Translations under genes and position numbers: made by a program
Shown here: positions 22,061-33,282 of the stretch, piece after piece
Layout: each line of letters opens with the position of its first letter
Numbering within the stretch: position 1 is the stretch's first letter
Source: Lepidostoma basale
Taxonomy: Eukaryota; Arthropoda; Insecta; Trichoptera; Lepidostomatidae
Assembly: GCA_022606425.2 (NCBI GenBank)
Contig: JAHDVF020001466.1
Span: forward strand, 849,501-913,500
DNA length: 64,000 nt
Direction of reading: 5' to 3'
Notes under the pieces: model-generated
The model's database searches: none
Told to the model about the DNA's origin: nothing
Seen by the model: only the letters and a program-made list of their open reading frames with translations

Positions 22061-23684
22061 TTATACCGAATGTTTCGAATGCCCACGATCCAGCGGCCAC
22101 AGAACAAGCTTTGAAAAACACAACGTTCTTTTACCTTCTACCTTCTACAGCACATTACTTCTTGGAATGAAAATTCCGCAGATTTAACTTAATATACCTG
22201 TGTCAATTATCTCCCGAGCTGAAGACATTATAATTGTTAAGTAAATTTGTATTACGGTCTGTTTTACTTAAAATTAAGTTAATGTCATAGCTTGATACCT
22301 ATTTTCAATCTTAGTGATAAGTTGATTAACGACGTTTTTGCTTTATTGTTTCTCTCTCCTCAGATTCTTTTTGCATTTCAAAACATTTTTCCAATCTTAT
22401 AAAGTATTGGATTCAGATCGGGCTCACAATGGAATTACATCCAAAAATTAGTAGATATAACGAAACATTAACACTCCCAATGCTCCAAGTGGTCGATTGT
22501 AAATCCTGATTTATGGCTAGGGTTGCCTCTTCATCACAGTTAATTGAACTTTCAACCCAGTTTAATAATTTTGCTGAAATTACGTTCGGAAAGCGTACTT
22601 CACACTTGGGTCCGTTTTCGCCGCGGCTTATCCTTTGCATCTATTGTTATGGCCGGTACTGTTTGCTCGTGAACCGACAATTTAAACGTACCGCTTTACA
22701 TACACCCAGACTGTAATTTATAAATTATTGGGGATGCAATTTTATATCCATTGCAACTTCCGACAATTGCGATTATTTTCTGCTTTATGCACTCTCGTGA
22801 AATAGTGGGGTATATCTGTGATAGTCATTTTAGCGTTTACATTCAGTTATTACAGTGAATGTCCATGTTTATATTTTCTTCACAGTTTCGTTATACAACG
22901 GTTTATGACTTTCTTACATTTGTCTATAGCTAAACGGTTTCGACGTTGTTCGCAGTTTTACGACTCTGTTCAGATTTTTTTATTTTGACTCAAATGTTGG
23001 ACAACTTTATAAAGTGCAGTCCCCCTCATAAATATGTTTATTTTTAACTAACATATACCTCCATCTTTAGGTGTAAAAAATTTAAAAAAAAAACTAAAGA
23101 CTAATATTAGGTAAATCTCAGGAAATAACAAGGTGGTGGTCCACTGTTTCCGTCCATCCTTTCAAGGAAGCGGATGGTTACTTAGAGATTAATTAAAGGA
23201 ATGCTATTTGTGAGACTTTGGTTGGTTTTAATGGACAGAATAACGTATAAGACAGTTTAATTAAGATTTTTGTATTTGTAATATAAAACCCTGAAACTTA
23301 ATTCAGTAAAATGAAATATACCTATTGAAATAGTTAAACATAAGTTTATAAAATTGTAAGAGTATTTCCACTGAAACATTCAATGTTATTGTGTACAACG
23401 CTCTGAATTATTAATAAAGCAGAGTTCGGAATAGAGGACTCTAAATTATCATATAAAATTATTAAAACGAGTCCTTTATTAATGGAAATATATTTACATA
23501 AATAAATTGTATCCTTAGTCGTGTATTATGGATGGCGTGCTTTGTATTAAAGGGGTGTATATCAACATAGCATTGCTTTAATCAATGTTAATGTGGACTC
23601 GAATAATACATTTTCTTCGCTTATCAAAAGGGACGGAAAAAAATTACTTCTATATTACTTTGTGTTGTGGATTCTCATTTGAAA
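22061..23684. other. Unassigned, mixed composition
   Basis: The 22400-22710 part is GC-richer with overlapping frames on both strands and no recognisable protein. The rest is AT-rich. Confidence 0.2.
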
Positions 23685-23689
23685 AACAT

Positions 23690-23765
23690 TGAATTTTTAC
23701 AACACTTTTTTGCACTTTTTACAAACATGTTTAGGGCCGCAGACGCCCTTCATCCGTGCTATTTT
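23690..23765 (-). repeat. Family E hammerhead-like element
   Basis: The minus strand reads CGGATGA, an extra A, GGGC ... GCCC hairpin, then TAAACATGTT (23724-23733) and tgtaaaaagtgcaa. G12 is changed to T. Helix II is better here than in the sister copy at 63090. Confidence 0.55.
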
Positions 23766-23770
23766 TTTTT

Positions 23771-24420
23771 ACTAAAATAATGGTCGAAGCTGAATCATTT
23801 TGGGAATTGATTTTATCTGTTTAATATAATACTCGTAATGTATTGAATATTCTTGAAAAAGTTCGTTTCGTCTTTCAAGGGCATTATTAAATGTAATAAA
23901 TTGGAAAATACGTTTTGTTGATGAAACACTTTGATAATTCAACGTATTTAACTGTTTATTGGTCAAATTTTATTTATCGATCATTTACCTAGTACATCTT
24001 TTTAATACTCGTACCTTTTTACTATGGTAACCCGTTCTAGGGGGGCATTTTATGCACTCTATGTAATTTCAATATAAAAAAGACAAATAATTACAAAAAA
24101 TACAAATTAATGAACAAATAGGAGACAAAACATATCTTAACATGTACTATATTATCATAATTTAAATTTAATGCTTATAAAAATACACTCAAACTATTTT
24201 AATTTGAAATACTGCTTTTACATGACTCTCAATGATTTTTATGATATAACTAATAACAGTGTTTTAAATGAAACAATTAAAAAAGTAGTAGATTCAATAC
24301 ATTTCATGAATTAGAGTTTTATATCATTGTTCAAGAAACAGTAAACAATTAATATAACATCTAATAATAAAAAAATAAGTATGTGTCTTAGAAAAGGTGA
24401 ACTTACGAATTTTTATGACT
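23771..24420. other. AT-rich, no gene recognised
   Basis: Nothing was recognised in this stretch. Confidence 0.3.
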
Positions 24421-24600
24421 TTTTTCCACTTTCGAGTTTATTTTTCTTGACATGTTTCAAAAGCTTACACCTTCATCATCGGGAGAACAATATAAACTAG
24501 TTTATATCGTTCTCCCGATGATGAAGGTGTAAGCCTTCGAAACATGTCGAGAAAAATAATCTCAAATGGAATTCCGCAGTGTTAACGCCTTAAATTTATT
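24421..24600. repeat. Family A hammerhead-like element, near-perfect palindrome
   Basis: Two inverted arms of ~65 bp meet at aaactagttt (centre 24498/24499). The plus arm has TTCTC (24510-24514), CCGATGA (24515-24521), T, GAAGG/CCTTC helix II (24523-24527 with 24534-24538) and GAAACATGTC (24539-24548). It then has GAGAA (24549-24553), which pairs fully with TTCTC as helix I. The minus arm has GAAACATGTC at 24449-24458 with one helix I mismatch. This is the best family A copy. It differs from the hammerhead consensus only at U4 (C) and by the extra base after A9. Confidence 0.75.
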
Positions 24601-25304
24601 TAAATGTTGAATTTATTATATTATATTTACATATATGCTAGATTAATATGTAGGTACGTACCTACCTACTTAATAAAGATTAAATAGTTCGTGTATGAAA
24701 ATAAAAAATGGATATACCTAAATTAATTTGACGTGTTATGGTAAATAATATATGTTATTACATTGCACATGGTGTTATGTGCTATACTGATATGATGTAT
24801 TACTGTGAAGATACACAGTTCTACAGCCTATATTATGTTCAATGTCCCGATGAGATGCTTTCTAGTTCTACCGTCTGAGGTAATTTAGTGATATACTACA
24901 TAGGCTTTTTATCTCTTACGTTGGCTATATATACACTCAATAACAACATAATCAAATATCTGAAATGATTGAATGGTGAGTAAATAAGACTGAGTATGCC
25001 TTAAAACACATTTAAGAAGAAACTTCTGGAAATGTGACAATGGTGGTTATATCACAGAAGAAAGAAATACACAGTCATAGCATATAACATCTACTAGGAT
25101 ATCCTTTGTCACTCTTCTTTTATTATACCAATACGGGAATAAAAATATCTCCAAAAGTTTCCTCTTTGGTTAAAAAATCTGTTATTTTTATGTAAGTAAA
25201 TATGTTTATATAAAAATTCGGCCCCGATAAACACGGCAATAAATAACAAATGTAAATAAGCTATTTGAAGCGACGGATTCAGTCTCGATTCCGCAAAATA
25301 CATT
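24601..25304. other. AT-rich, no gene recognised
   Basis: Nothing was recognised in this stretch. Confidence 0.3.
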
Positions 25305-25508
25305 ATGGAAGCATTTCTGATAATAGAAAGATGGCGGGTTCATACATATGTGCGTGTTTTTACTCACCCCTGGCATAGCGGGGCGAATTCAATGAGAAAG
25401 AGAAAATACTTCTTGGCAAAATTAGTTTCAAAATGTTCCGTGACATTCCTACTGAAGGATTTTCTGTTTTTTTTTTACTTTATTATTTATTTCATATATA
25501 ACTAACAG

Positions 25509-25525
25509 TGGGAGCTCGTTGACCG
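25509..25525 (+). other. Possible 17-nt microexon
   Basis: A long T-rich tract ending in ataactaacag precedes TGGGAGCTCGTTGACCG, which is followed by GTGAGT. Both splice signals are good, but a 17-nt exon has no reading-frame support of its own. Confidence 0.2.
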
Positions 25526-25609
25526 GTGAGTTTATCAGATAAAAATTGTGTTTTTGAAAATTTGTTATAAAGTTTAACTTACAGGAATGATGATGGAATA
25601 GTACAAATC

Positions 25610-25860
25610 TACACTACTTCTCACTTCTTTTTCCTGGCCTTATCCACACTCATCGTCTGTATTGACTGTTGGGGTCGGCTCTTCTCGATCTCAGGCTGTA
25701 GCTCTCACGGTTCTGAGTTAGCCCTCAAGTCATTTCTCTGCAAGACGCTATTGCACTGAATCATCCATGTGTTCCCAGGTCTTCCTCTGGATGGTGTACG
25801 AGGAAGATTCACTTCTGGCTCAGAGACACAACTCACTAATGGCTAGATTTTTTTTGCTTA
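25610..25860 (-). mobile_element. LINE C-terminal remnant
   Basis: Decayed minus-strand codons include RPGNTWMIQCN, resembling the GRP-TW-D block of LINE C-termini, then SRPQQSIQTM. It is stop-ridden and tentative. Confidence 0.35.
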
Positions 25861-26089
25861 TTGGCTAAGTAACAACTCAACATCTCAATATTTTAACAGA
25901 TGTCCATAGAAAAAAACAATTGTTTAATTGATTTGTTCAATGACCATTTAACTAAACATAGTGTGTCTTGGGTTATGTAAAAAAAAAATCGTAAAAATGG
26001 CGTTCTATAAATTATCTAATTTATTATTATGACAAGTCAGGGTTATTTATTGTTTCCTGAATGATGTAAAATTCCATATAAAATTATTA

Positions 26090-26172
26090 TTACGAATAAT
26101 TTATTATCAAATAAAATTAGTAATTGTCTGTTTTATTACATTTCATGGGAATGTTTCGCCTTGCCTTTTCCC
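26090..26172 (-). repeat. Family G element, decayed
   Basis: The minus strand reads aaggcgaaacattcccatga, aatgtaataaaacag. The core and palindrome are partly lost. Confidence 0.35.
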
Positions 26173-26362
26173 GATTATTTTGGTATACGAGTATTATATC
26201 ATTTTTATAACAATTTTCGTTTTGAATGTATTTTTCTTTTATCATTATTTTGCTTTATATCTTAAAGATTTTATAAAATATAATATATATTTGTATTTAT
26301 GTTTGTAAATATGTTGTGACAAATAATTTGCTATTACCAACTTATCTTAAATAACAATGGAA

Positions 26363-26455
26363 AAAAAACGATGTTTTTAAACTTCTCCCAATATCGTCAT
26401 TATTTCGAGAAAGACCGGTTTTGCCAGACTCGCTGGCATCGACAGACTGGTGCTA
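26363..26455 (-). repeat. Family D hammerhead-like element
   Basis: The minus strand has CTGTCGA, an extra T, GCCAG ... CTGGC helix II, and AAAACCGGTC (26413-26422), followed by cgaaataatgacgatattgg. A short plus-strand tail fragment (26508-26555, tggaagtagttaaaaaaacg) suggests this was once a head-to-head pair. Confidence 0.6.
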
Positions 26456-26689
26456 CTTTTACAAACTTATTACTTTATATACATACAGTTTAAGGGTGGT
26501 AAACACGCATAAGACAAAAGTGGAAGTAGTTAAAAAAACGTCGTTATATATTATACAAAATGAACTGATGAATGAATAAAATGAAAATCATTCGATTATA
26601 TTAAAAACTAACTTATCTTGTTTTAAGTACTGTCACAGCACAGGCTTTGTCTAGTGTCATAATTATGGATAGGCCAAAACGTAAAATAG

Positions 26690-27290
26690 CATAAAAACTT
26701 ATTGAACGCTAAGGCAAATACACTGTGGAATACCATAGTAATGTACTTAGGAAATTGAAAATATCTTTGTTGAATCCACTAATTATTAAAAAAAAAGTTA
26801 TTAATATATTTTTACACCTATCCTCATTGACATTTCGTGTTTTTTTTAATTGTTTTTAACAATTAGTGGATTAACTAACGAACTAACAAACCATCACGCC
26901 ATTTCCCCGGAGGGGTAGGCAGAGAGGATGGATCACCACAATGCTCTGTCCTGGCATACCTCTAGGGCTTCCTCTACATTCATATATCGTACCATGCACG
27001 CACGTCGATTATTCCGACTTCGAATGTGACCGCCTTTTAGTAATTGATTAATTTGGTCATGTCATGTTTTCCTCGGTCGTCCTCGGCTTCTTTTTCCACT
27101 CACGCTGCTTGTGTACAACTTTTTAACCATTCTACTCTCATCCATTCGTTCCATATGTCCAAACCATCTCAGGGATAATTTTATCAATGATGCAGTCATC
27201 TGCCTTACATTTCTTTCTTACTTCATCGTTCGGATTAGTGGATTAATCAAAGTTATTTTCAATTTCCTAAGTAAAAAGCATTAAAATTAA
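26690..27290. repeat. Long inverted repeat interrupted by a LINE-T
   Basis: The left arm, gtacttaggaaattgaaaat then ctttgttgaatccactaatt (26743-26790), is the inverse of the right arm around 26850-26874 continued at 27247-27275. The right arm is split by the LINE-T at 26875-27233. The acactgtggaata segment near 26716 resembles the family A tail, so this may be an old family A palindrome. Confidence 0.5.
26875..27233 (-). mobile_element. LINE-T, 5'-truncated, with 13 bp target-site duplication
   Basis: ATTAGTGGATTAA occurs at 26862-26874 and 27234-27246. The minus-strand insert runs from the RWFGHM region through KTWHDQIN and NRRAC to the gtgatggtttgttagttcg-like tail. It is very similar to the copy at 9325-9740 and breaks off at nearly the same point. 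Confidence 0.85.
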
Positions 27291-27309
27291 TACAAGTTTT
27301 AAAATATAT

Positions 27310-27690
27310 ATTTTAAAGACAAATTATCGGTAAAAAATCATCGCCTTCGCCTTTCAAAATGGCGTTTTTTACGACGTGCTGTAAGCTTAATTCATCCTTT
27401 GCGCCGGTCCACTTTTGATTGACGAAGTCCACGAGTCGCGTCTCGGATCCGCCGTCTTGCCGCCTTATGTATGATTCATTACCGCTCGGCCGGCCGGGTT
27501 AGGGGGCGGGGCGGGAGGCGGTGGGCGGGAGCATTCCGGGATGGAAAAAATCCGATGTGCCCGCGAACGCAAATCTCCCCATCGGCTGTCGGCCGACACT
27601 GCCCTCCGCTGCATTCTAAATTTAAAAATGCTTAAAATTTTCGGCGTGCCCTGGATAAAGAAAGAAAGCTATTCGGAGCTTTGTTTTGTC
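27310..27690. other. GC-rich block with G-rich boxes
   Basis: The 27400-27610 portion holds gggggcggggcgggaggcgg, cggccggccgg and CpG-rich sequence, unlike the repeats. A 90-codon frame (27541-27813) starts inside it but resembles nothing known. It is a candidate promoter or regulatory element. Confidence 0.3.
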
Positions 27691-27889
27691 ATTGAATTAT
27701 TTAAAAAAAATATCCACATACTCGTATGTGTATTTATAGCAAAGGAAATGAGAATATTTTATATTTTAAGCATCGATAATCAAGGGGGAAGAGGGATATA
27801 TGCTGTAGACTAGATACAGATTGTCTAGCCTGTAGAGTGTAGAATATCCTTCTTCATCTTAAATCCTCATACTAAATGTAAAAATAAAA

Positions 27890-27960
27890 TTAACGATGTT
27901 TTTTAAGAACTATTTCCAATATTGTCTTAATTTCGACAAAGGAGCTTTTGCCTGTGTCAA
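27890..27960 (-). repeat. Family D element, decayed
   Basis: The minus strand preserves the family D tail (aatattggaaatagttctta, then aaacatcg) and an eroded core (ggcaaaagctcctttgtcga). Confidence 0.45.
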
Positions 27961-28100
27961 GTAAAATAAATATGGGAATAGTTAATCAAAACATAGTTAT
28001 TTAAAATGAAGTTTCATTATTAGATTTCAGTAAAATAATTTGATTATCATACTTAATATGTTTATTACACAAATAATCATCTTCATCATAATCCTATCCA

Positions 28101-28185
28101 GACCAGTCTGTCGATGCCAACGAGCCTGTCAAAACCGTTCGCTGATGAAATAAAGACAATAGTAGAAGTAACATCGTTATAAATA
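28101..28185 (+). repeat. Family D hammerhead-like element
   Basis: CTGTCGA (28108-28114), an extra T, GCCA, loop, then a mutated 3' strand (TGTC) and AAAACCGTTC. The tail tgaaataaagacaatagtag matches 40901-41000. It is oriented head-to-head with the decayed copy at 27890-27960. Confidence 0.6.
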
Positions 28186-28554
28186 ATTATTATTTTTAAT
28201 GATCTTCCGTAAAGAGTACATCAATAAAATCAGTTTATTATCATAATATAAATAGCCAAAACCCCAGATGTCCATCAAGAAAGATTACGAAAATATGTTG
28301 AATACAAGAGGTATACTTCATTGAATTTTGTTCTGTTTCTGAATCTACAATAATTTAGAATTTTGTTCTGGTTAGTGTTATAAGACAGAAGTGTAGAAAA
28401 TAAAAAGAGGACAATTTGGTATCGTTAATTGTAAAATTTTGACGTGTGTGAAAACTATTATTTACATTAAAAATTACAACTGATTACGATTGTATAGTAA
28501 ATCAAGTTTTTAAAGGGTAAATCTTTTCTACCGTGAATATTTCACGGGTGCAAC

Positions 28555-28690
28555 TAGTAATACTAAATATGTTCATTTTAAACTAGTTCATAAAATGAAA
28601 CATTTTCTACAGCAGCCTTGAGATGATTAATTTTTGTAAATTGCGCTTAATAAATCACATAAAATATTATTATTATTATTATTATTATTG
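28555..28690 (+). mobile_element. CR1/Jockey-like LINE 3' end with (ATT)n tail
   Basis: It reads cagccttgagatgattaatt, ttgtaaattgcgcttaataa, then (ATT)n at about 28665-28690. It is a divergent relative of the 3' UTR at 12331. Confidence 0.5.
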
Positions 28691-28910
28691 AGCCAAACTG
28701 AAAACCTGACAGTGGAGATGAGCCAGGACAGAAAATTTTGAAGAAATGGCAAAGGGAAAGAAGAAGAAGGTTGTGCCAAAGAAGGTTGATCCGACGTTGA
28801 TCATCAATTCTACAAAGGATTCGCAGTTTGCACTGCCCGGAACAACTAACTCCTCCACGCTCCTTATTCCGATTCAGTTTCCAATGTTGCGCAGCCAAGA
28901 TATTTGACTT
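28691..28910. other. Unassigned GC-moderate block
   Basis: It adjoins the (ATT)n run. A minus frame of 83 codons covers it without family resemblance. It might be part of a minus-strand element using the same A/T-rich run as its tail. Confidence 0.2.
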
Positions 28911-29520
28911 CTGCTAGGACCACGTCGTCCTTCAATCGAATAAAATTACTTTAGGATCTAAAAAAAAATATATATATTCTGACAGAAGAAGTGGACACCT
29001 ACCAAGATATACATATAAGTAAGGTCCTGATCATTTTTAACATACCTACTTATATATGTATATTTTGTAATACGTAATGTGAGTAATGATGTGACAAAGT
29101 AAGAATTTCAAAACCTTTTCGTGTCTGCATGGAAAGGTTAAAAATAATATAGAAATTAATTAAACATTGGCGATTTTTAATTACCATTTTTCATTCAGTT
29201 AAACATTGTGTATTTTGTAATATTTTTTTTTGTTCAAATTTTTCAAAACATTGTATTTTCACCCTACACGAAATGTGAACCCACAATACAAAGTGATGAT
29301 GAATATAGAATAAATATTTAAAAAGATTATAACAATCATACAAATTTTTTTTTTTTCATTTTTGGGTATTTTTAGTAACCTTATATACTGATTAAGAATT
29401 TATAAAAATATAGAAATTCTACCTTAATAACTGCTATCGTATTTAATCAGTTATTTGTAATTTCATGGTAGAAGTTCATTGTAAAGAATGTAAAAAATCT
29501 TTTTAAATTGAATATTTAGT
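28911..29520. other. AT-rich, no gene recognised
   Basis: Nothing was recognised in this stretch. Confidence 0.3.
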
Positions 29521-29522
29521 TA

Positions 29523-29635
29523 CAATCCACCAATGTTTGTGATTTCGACCGGTTTCGGCAGCTCGCTACCTTCTCAATAGACCAGAAGATGGTAGCTGCC
29601 GAAACCAGTCGAAGACACAAACATTAGTGGGTTTT
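29523..29635. repeat. Family C hammerhead-like element, palindromic
   Basis: The arms mirror each other about 29578. The minus arm has GAAACCGGTC (29547-29556) and the plus arm GAAACCAGTC (29601-29610). Each follows a GGTAGC ... GCTGCC type hairpin. The outer ends (ccaccaatgtttgtg and cacaaacattagtggg) also match, giving arms of ~50 bp. Confidence 0.65.
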
Positions 29636-29649
29636 AATCATACTAAATA

Positions 29650-30660
29650 TACTTTATTTTATTTTCTTTATAAAAGTGTACCGTACATTATGCGTTAGCT
29701 ATAAACACATGTAATGGATATATGATAAATTATATTATTTACTTTCGATTGGTCTACGAGTACCAAAAACATGCAGATAAACTTGGACCGGGAAATAGGA
29801 ATGGTGCTTTATTCTTCTTACCTATTTATTACATTTTATGTCTTGAGTTTGACAGTTTTATCGCCGACTCAGCTGTCGGCAGAGAACGGTCACAATACTT
29901 TCCCGCTGAAAAGCTGAGTGCATATATGGGGAAAGTAAAAAAAACTCGAAATAATTCATATTCCGAACGTGTCGCCGTATTTACGACCACGAAAACGTTG
30001 CCGTATCTCGGGCCGTACCGCGAGCGGGAGTCGAACACGGCGGTTGTTATTTTTATAAAATAATTGGATTTCGATTGCCAGGTCCGTATCTGGTGCATCC
30101 GGAGATAAAGGCAGAGTCTATTGTGAAACTGGCCTACTGCTGATAGTACGTCATTATCGAATGCCTTTTAAAGGGTTAGTTCGCGTAATTGGACACCTCG
30201 CCGCGTACAAACGGTAACGGACTTGTTAGGTATTTCCATATGGGTAAAGATTTATCGCGTATTCCTTCATGTCTCAGATTTACGGGGGGCCTCTTTGCGT
30301 TTGTTGTTGCGTTTAATTGGACATAAAAATACAAATTTGAATCATTTTATAGAGAAACCCAATACGTTTTATAGTTAATACTCATAAAAGAGCAATTTTA
30401 ATTAGCATGTCCTAGTAGCGATTGTTGTATAATAAAACTGAGATTTAAACATTTCTGTTCGCATCTATCAAATTCTAGCAAAGTTCTGATTTCACCGAGT
30501 CTAAAATGTACCTAGTAATTTATGTATGCGATCTCTTGGTTACATTATATGAATTTTATATGGTGTGCGTACGTCATGTAGTTTCAATAAAAACATCATT
30601 AAAATTCTCATCGATATCCCAGTAATGAAATTTATGATTGGGACAACATATCGTTACATA
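29650..30660. other. Unassigned; GC-richer 29830-30300
   Basis: A 113-codon plus frame (29722-30063) and an 89-codon minus frame overlap head-on and neither resembles a protein family. Two copies of taattggaca lie at about 30187 and 30313. It is a possible noncoding conserved block. Confidence 0.2.
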
Positions 30661-30663
30661 TTA

Positions 30664-30775
30664 TGTTGTTCCATCGACGAGAAATATGAACTTAAAATTG
30701 AAAATAAATGGTGTGTTGTTGTGTGTGTTGTTGTTCTATCGGCGAGAAATATCAACTTAAAACTGAGAATAAATG
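30664..30775 (+). repeat. 47 bp direct duplication
   Basis: Two 47 bp units (30664-30710 and 30729-30775), each beginning tgttgtt and containing cgagaaatat and aacttaaaa, differ at only a few positions. They lie directly before an RTE-type LINE end. Confidence 0.6.
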
Positions 30776-30918
30776 AGCTGAAGTGGCGATGGGCTGGTCA
30801 TATCTGTCGGAGAACCGACGGCCGATGGAGGAGACGGGTCCTGGAGTGGAGTGGCGTGCTTTCAGACAGGCCTACGTTCAGTAGTGGATGACAGACGGCT
30901 GGTGATGATAATGATGAG
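30775..30918 (+). mobile_element. RTE-type LINE 3' end
   Basis: Codons ELKWRWAGHICRRTDGRW then RRRVLEW and RPTFSSG-stop are the classic C-terminus of RTE elements (WAGH, DGRW, VLEW). A (GAT)-rich tail follows at about 30900-30918. An internal segment is deleted between VLEW and the terminal block. Confidence 0.75.
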
Positions 30919-30934
30919 AGTAAATACATATTAT

Positions 30935-31412
30935 TTAACTAACTAACTAACTATCACGTAGTCTCCTCGAAGGGGTAGGCAGAAAGAATAGACTGCCACA
31001 CTTTTCTTTCCTGACATATTTCTCTCGCTTCCTCAACATATTTACATACATCGTGCCATACATGTGCGCTGATTTCTCTGACTCTTCACGTGTCCGACAT
31101 TCAATATTTGATTTATTTGATCGTGCCACGTTTTCCTCGGTCATCGTTAACGTATACTTTTTTACCATTCTTTCTTCATTCATTATTTTCATGTGTGCAA
31201 ACCATCTTAATGATCCTTTCATTATTTTGTTCATAACACCATCATCCGCACCGCATTCACTTCTTATATTTTCATTCGACACTATATCATATACAGAGAA
31301 TCTACACATTCATCAAAGAGATCTCATTTATACTGCATTTATTCTACTTTCATCCTTCTTTTGCCAGTTCAATGCTTTGATTCCATACATACGCTTTATA
31401 CATTTATAAATA
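30935..31412 (-). mobile_element. LINE-T fragment, ~480 bp
   Basis: The minus strand covers NWQKKDESRINAV, the RSECGADDGVMNKI block, RWF-HM, and a frameshifted GRP-KTWHDQ region. It ends gactacgtgatagttagtta with a long (GTTA)n tail. It is longer than most copies but has several frameshifts. Confidence 0.75.
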
Positions 31413-32181
31413 TGAGAAAATATATAACAATAACCGGGGATTTAAAATTTGAGATATTTTCGATTTTTAGGATCCAGTTTATGTCTAGGGAGTTTTTAAA
31501 TACGAACAAAGCAATTTGCTAAAGGACCATCCTAAGGACCCAATTACCACGGCCATTGTATCACCACCGTCATCTTGATACCTGAGACGTATTAATTCGG
31601 ATAAACCTTGAGACTGTAACCGAATATCGTCTCTAATGACCAGGAGATAAGGGCGGACAATAGCACGGCAAGTTTCACCAAAGCCAATAACCAAATTTGA
31701 TATCGATGTTCGATAGGGCGGGAGTAATGGTATATTGATTTATTGATACCCCCCCCCCCCCGCCAGCCGCCCTTCAACACCCTCGGTGGCATACAAATGA
31801 ACTAGGGGAGGAAATGTACAGGGAAAATTCAGTCGGAAAAGTGTTGCGTAACTCTGAGCAGGCGCTCGTATTTTCATTTTCTTCTTGGGAACAAAACTAA
31901 ACATATTTATAATAAACTATTGAAGCTGAAAAATAAATAATCTTATATGAAAAATGGCATATCACAATAATAATCAGAAAATTATTTTTACATCTCTCAG
32001 TACTATATGCATATAAAAATGTGGATTTAAGGGTGAAATTTATATTTTATTCTCACAATTTCTAAAATTATATGATATAATGATTGATTAACACAGACAG
32101 ATTTATGGAGTATTAAAAGCATTATTTTTCTCGATTTTTAGTCATCAATAAACACTTTTAAGCATTTGAATGATGTATGTT
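31413..32181. other. Unassigned; C13 run
   Basis: The 31480-31800 part is GC-richer, with overlapping minus frames that match nothing. A run of 13 C occupies 31749-31761. No family was recognised. Confidence 0.2.
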
Positions 32182-32193
32182 AAGTCATCATTA

Positions 32194-32576
32194 GGGGTTC
32201 AAAAGGGTAGTAGGGCTACGATGGGGTATGTTTTGCTGGAAAGCATGCCTCTACAAAATGTCGTAAGGCGCCATGTTGCATTTACAACAGCAACACTACT
32301 ATCAAGTTCAACTCTCTAGAGTCCACGAGAGGTCCTTTTAAAGACCCCGCGAACCCCGGGCAATGTGGCACATATTATTTAGTGCCATAGCATATAGAGA
32401 GAGGACGAATGGCAAGCTTCCAGCGCCATAAAACTGGATAGACCCAGCTAAGAGAAGGTAACCCCGACAGAAAATCCTCCAGAGAAGGCAAGGGGATACT
32501 ACTCTGGATATTTTTCCCCAGGTCATCACTTGGTGATAGTCAACGTTAGGGAGACCTGTCAGGACACAGAAAGAAG
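32194..32576 (+). mobile_element. Unidentified 383 bp retroposon with target-site duplication
   Basis: A perfect 12 bp direct repeat, AAGTCATCATTA, lies at 32182-32193 and 32577-32588. The insert is GC-richer than its flanks and ends in gaaagaag, a GAA-type tail like those of the LINE ends at 14508 and 17568, which suggests plus-strand orientation. No coding block was recognised in either strand. Confidence 0.65.
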
Positions 32577-32588
32577 AAGTCATCATTA

Positions 32589-33282
32589 ATCGTGGTTGAA
32601 TTGAAAATACTATTGTATTTTAACGGATAAATAGTTGATAAAGAAAAATAAATTATTAATAAACAAGAGGTTCAATTTCCATAATAAAAAAAAAAAACTA
32701 TACTAACTTAGTGATTGTTCAGGAAATGATATTGAATAGAACTATTGAATAGACGATTCAAAATTTAGATAGAACGAGGTTTGGTATTTGTTGCAAAATA
32801 ATATATTTATAAAAATGATTTTGTATCCCGAAGAATCAATTAAATACGTGTTCGTATCTGTGAAGATACGTATGTAATAATACAATATATGCTTGAGCAC
32901 ATAATTTCATAATTACGTAGGATCATAAATATGATTTGAGGATAGACAGGAGTGAACCCAGTAATTGGATAGGTAGGTGGGTATTGACCATAACGAAGTG
33001 AAATCGCCAAATTTATTAAAGCAAGCACTTAGATAGACGTTACAGTGAATCGTGATGTATTTTTTTTACGTATATCATTATTCTACCCGGTCATGTAGGT
33101 AGGTTGGTACCTGCCCATCCTGGAACCTGTGTATTTTTGATCTTTAAATAACCATTTAGTCATTTTTTTATATAATAGTTTCCCGCATCTACGTACCAAA
33201 GCGTAATTGCTCAATCTTACGGGTCACTATAAATCACTGGAGAGAGGATATTCTAAAGATTTATTCTACCGTAATTAAGTAT
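32589..33282. other. AT-rich, no gene recognised
   Basis: Nothing was recognised in this stretch. Confidence 0.3.

Noticed and set aside
23340..23420. Minus-strand acceptor followed by two open frames
   Set aside because: No credible donor and no protein resemblance.
29722..30098. 113-codon plus frame overlapping an 89-codon minus frame
   Set aside because: Both strands are open over the same GC-richer bases, neither resembles a known family, and no splice or start support was seen.
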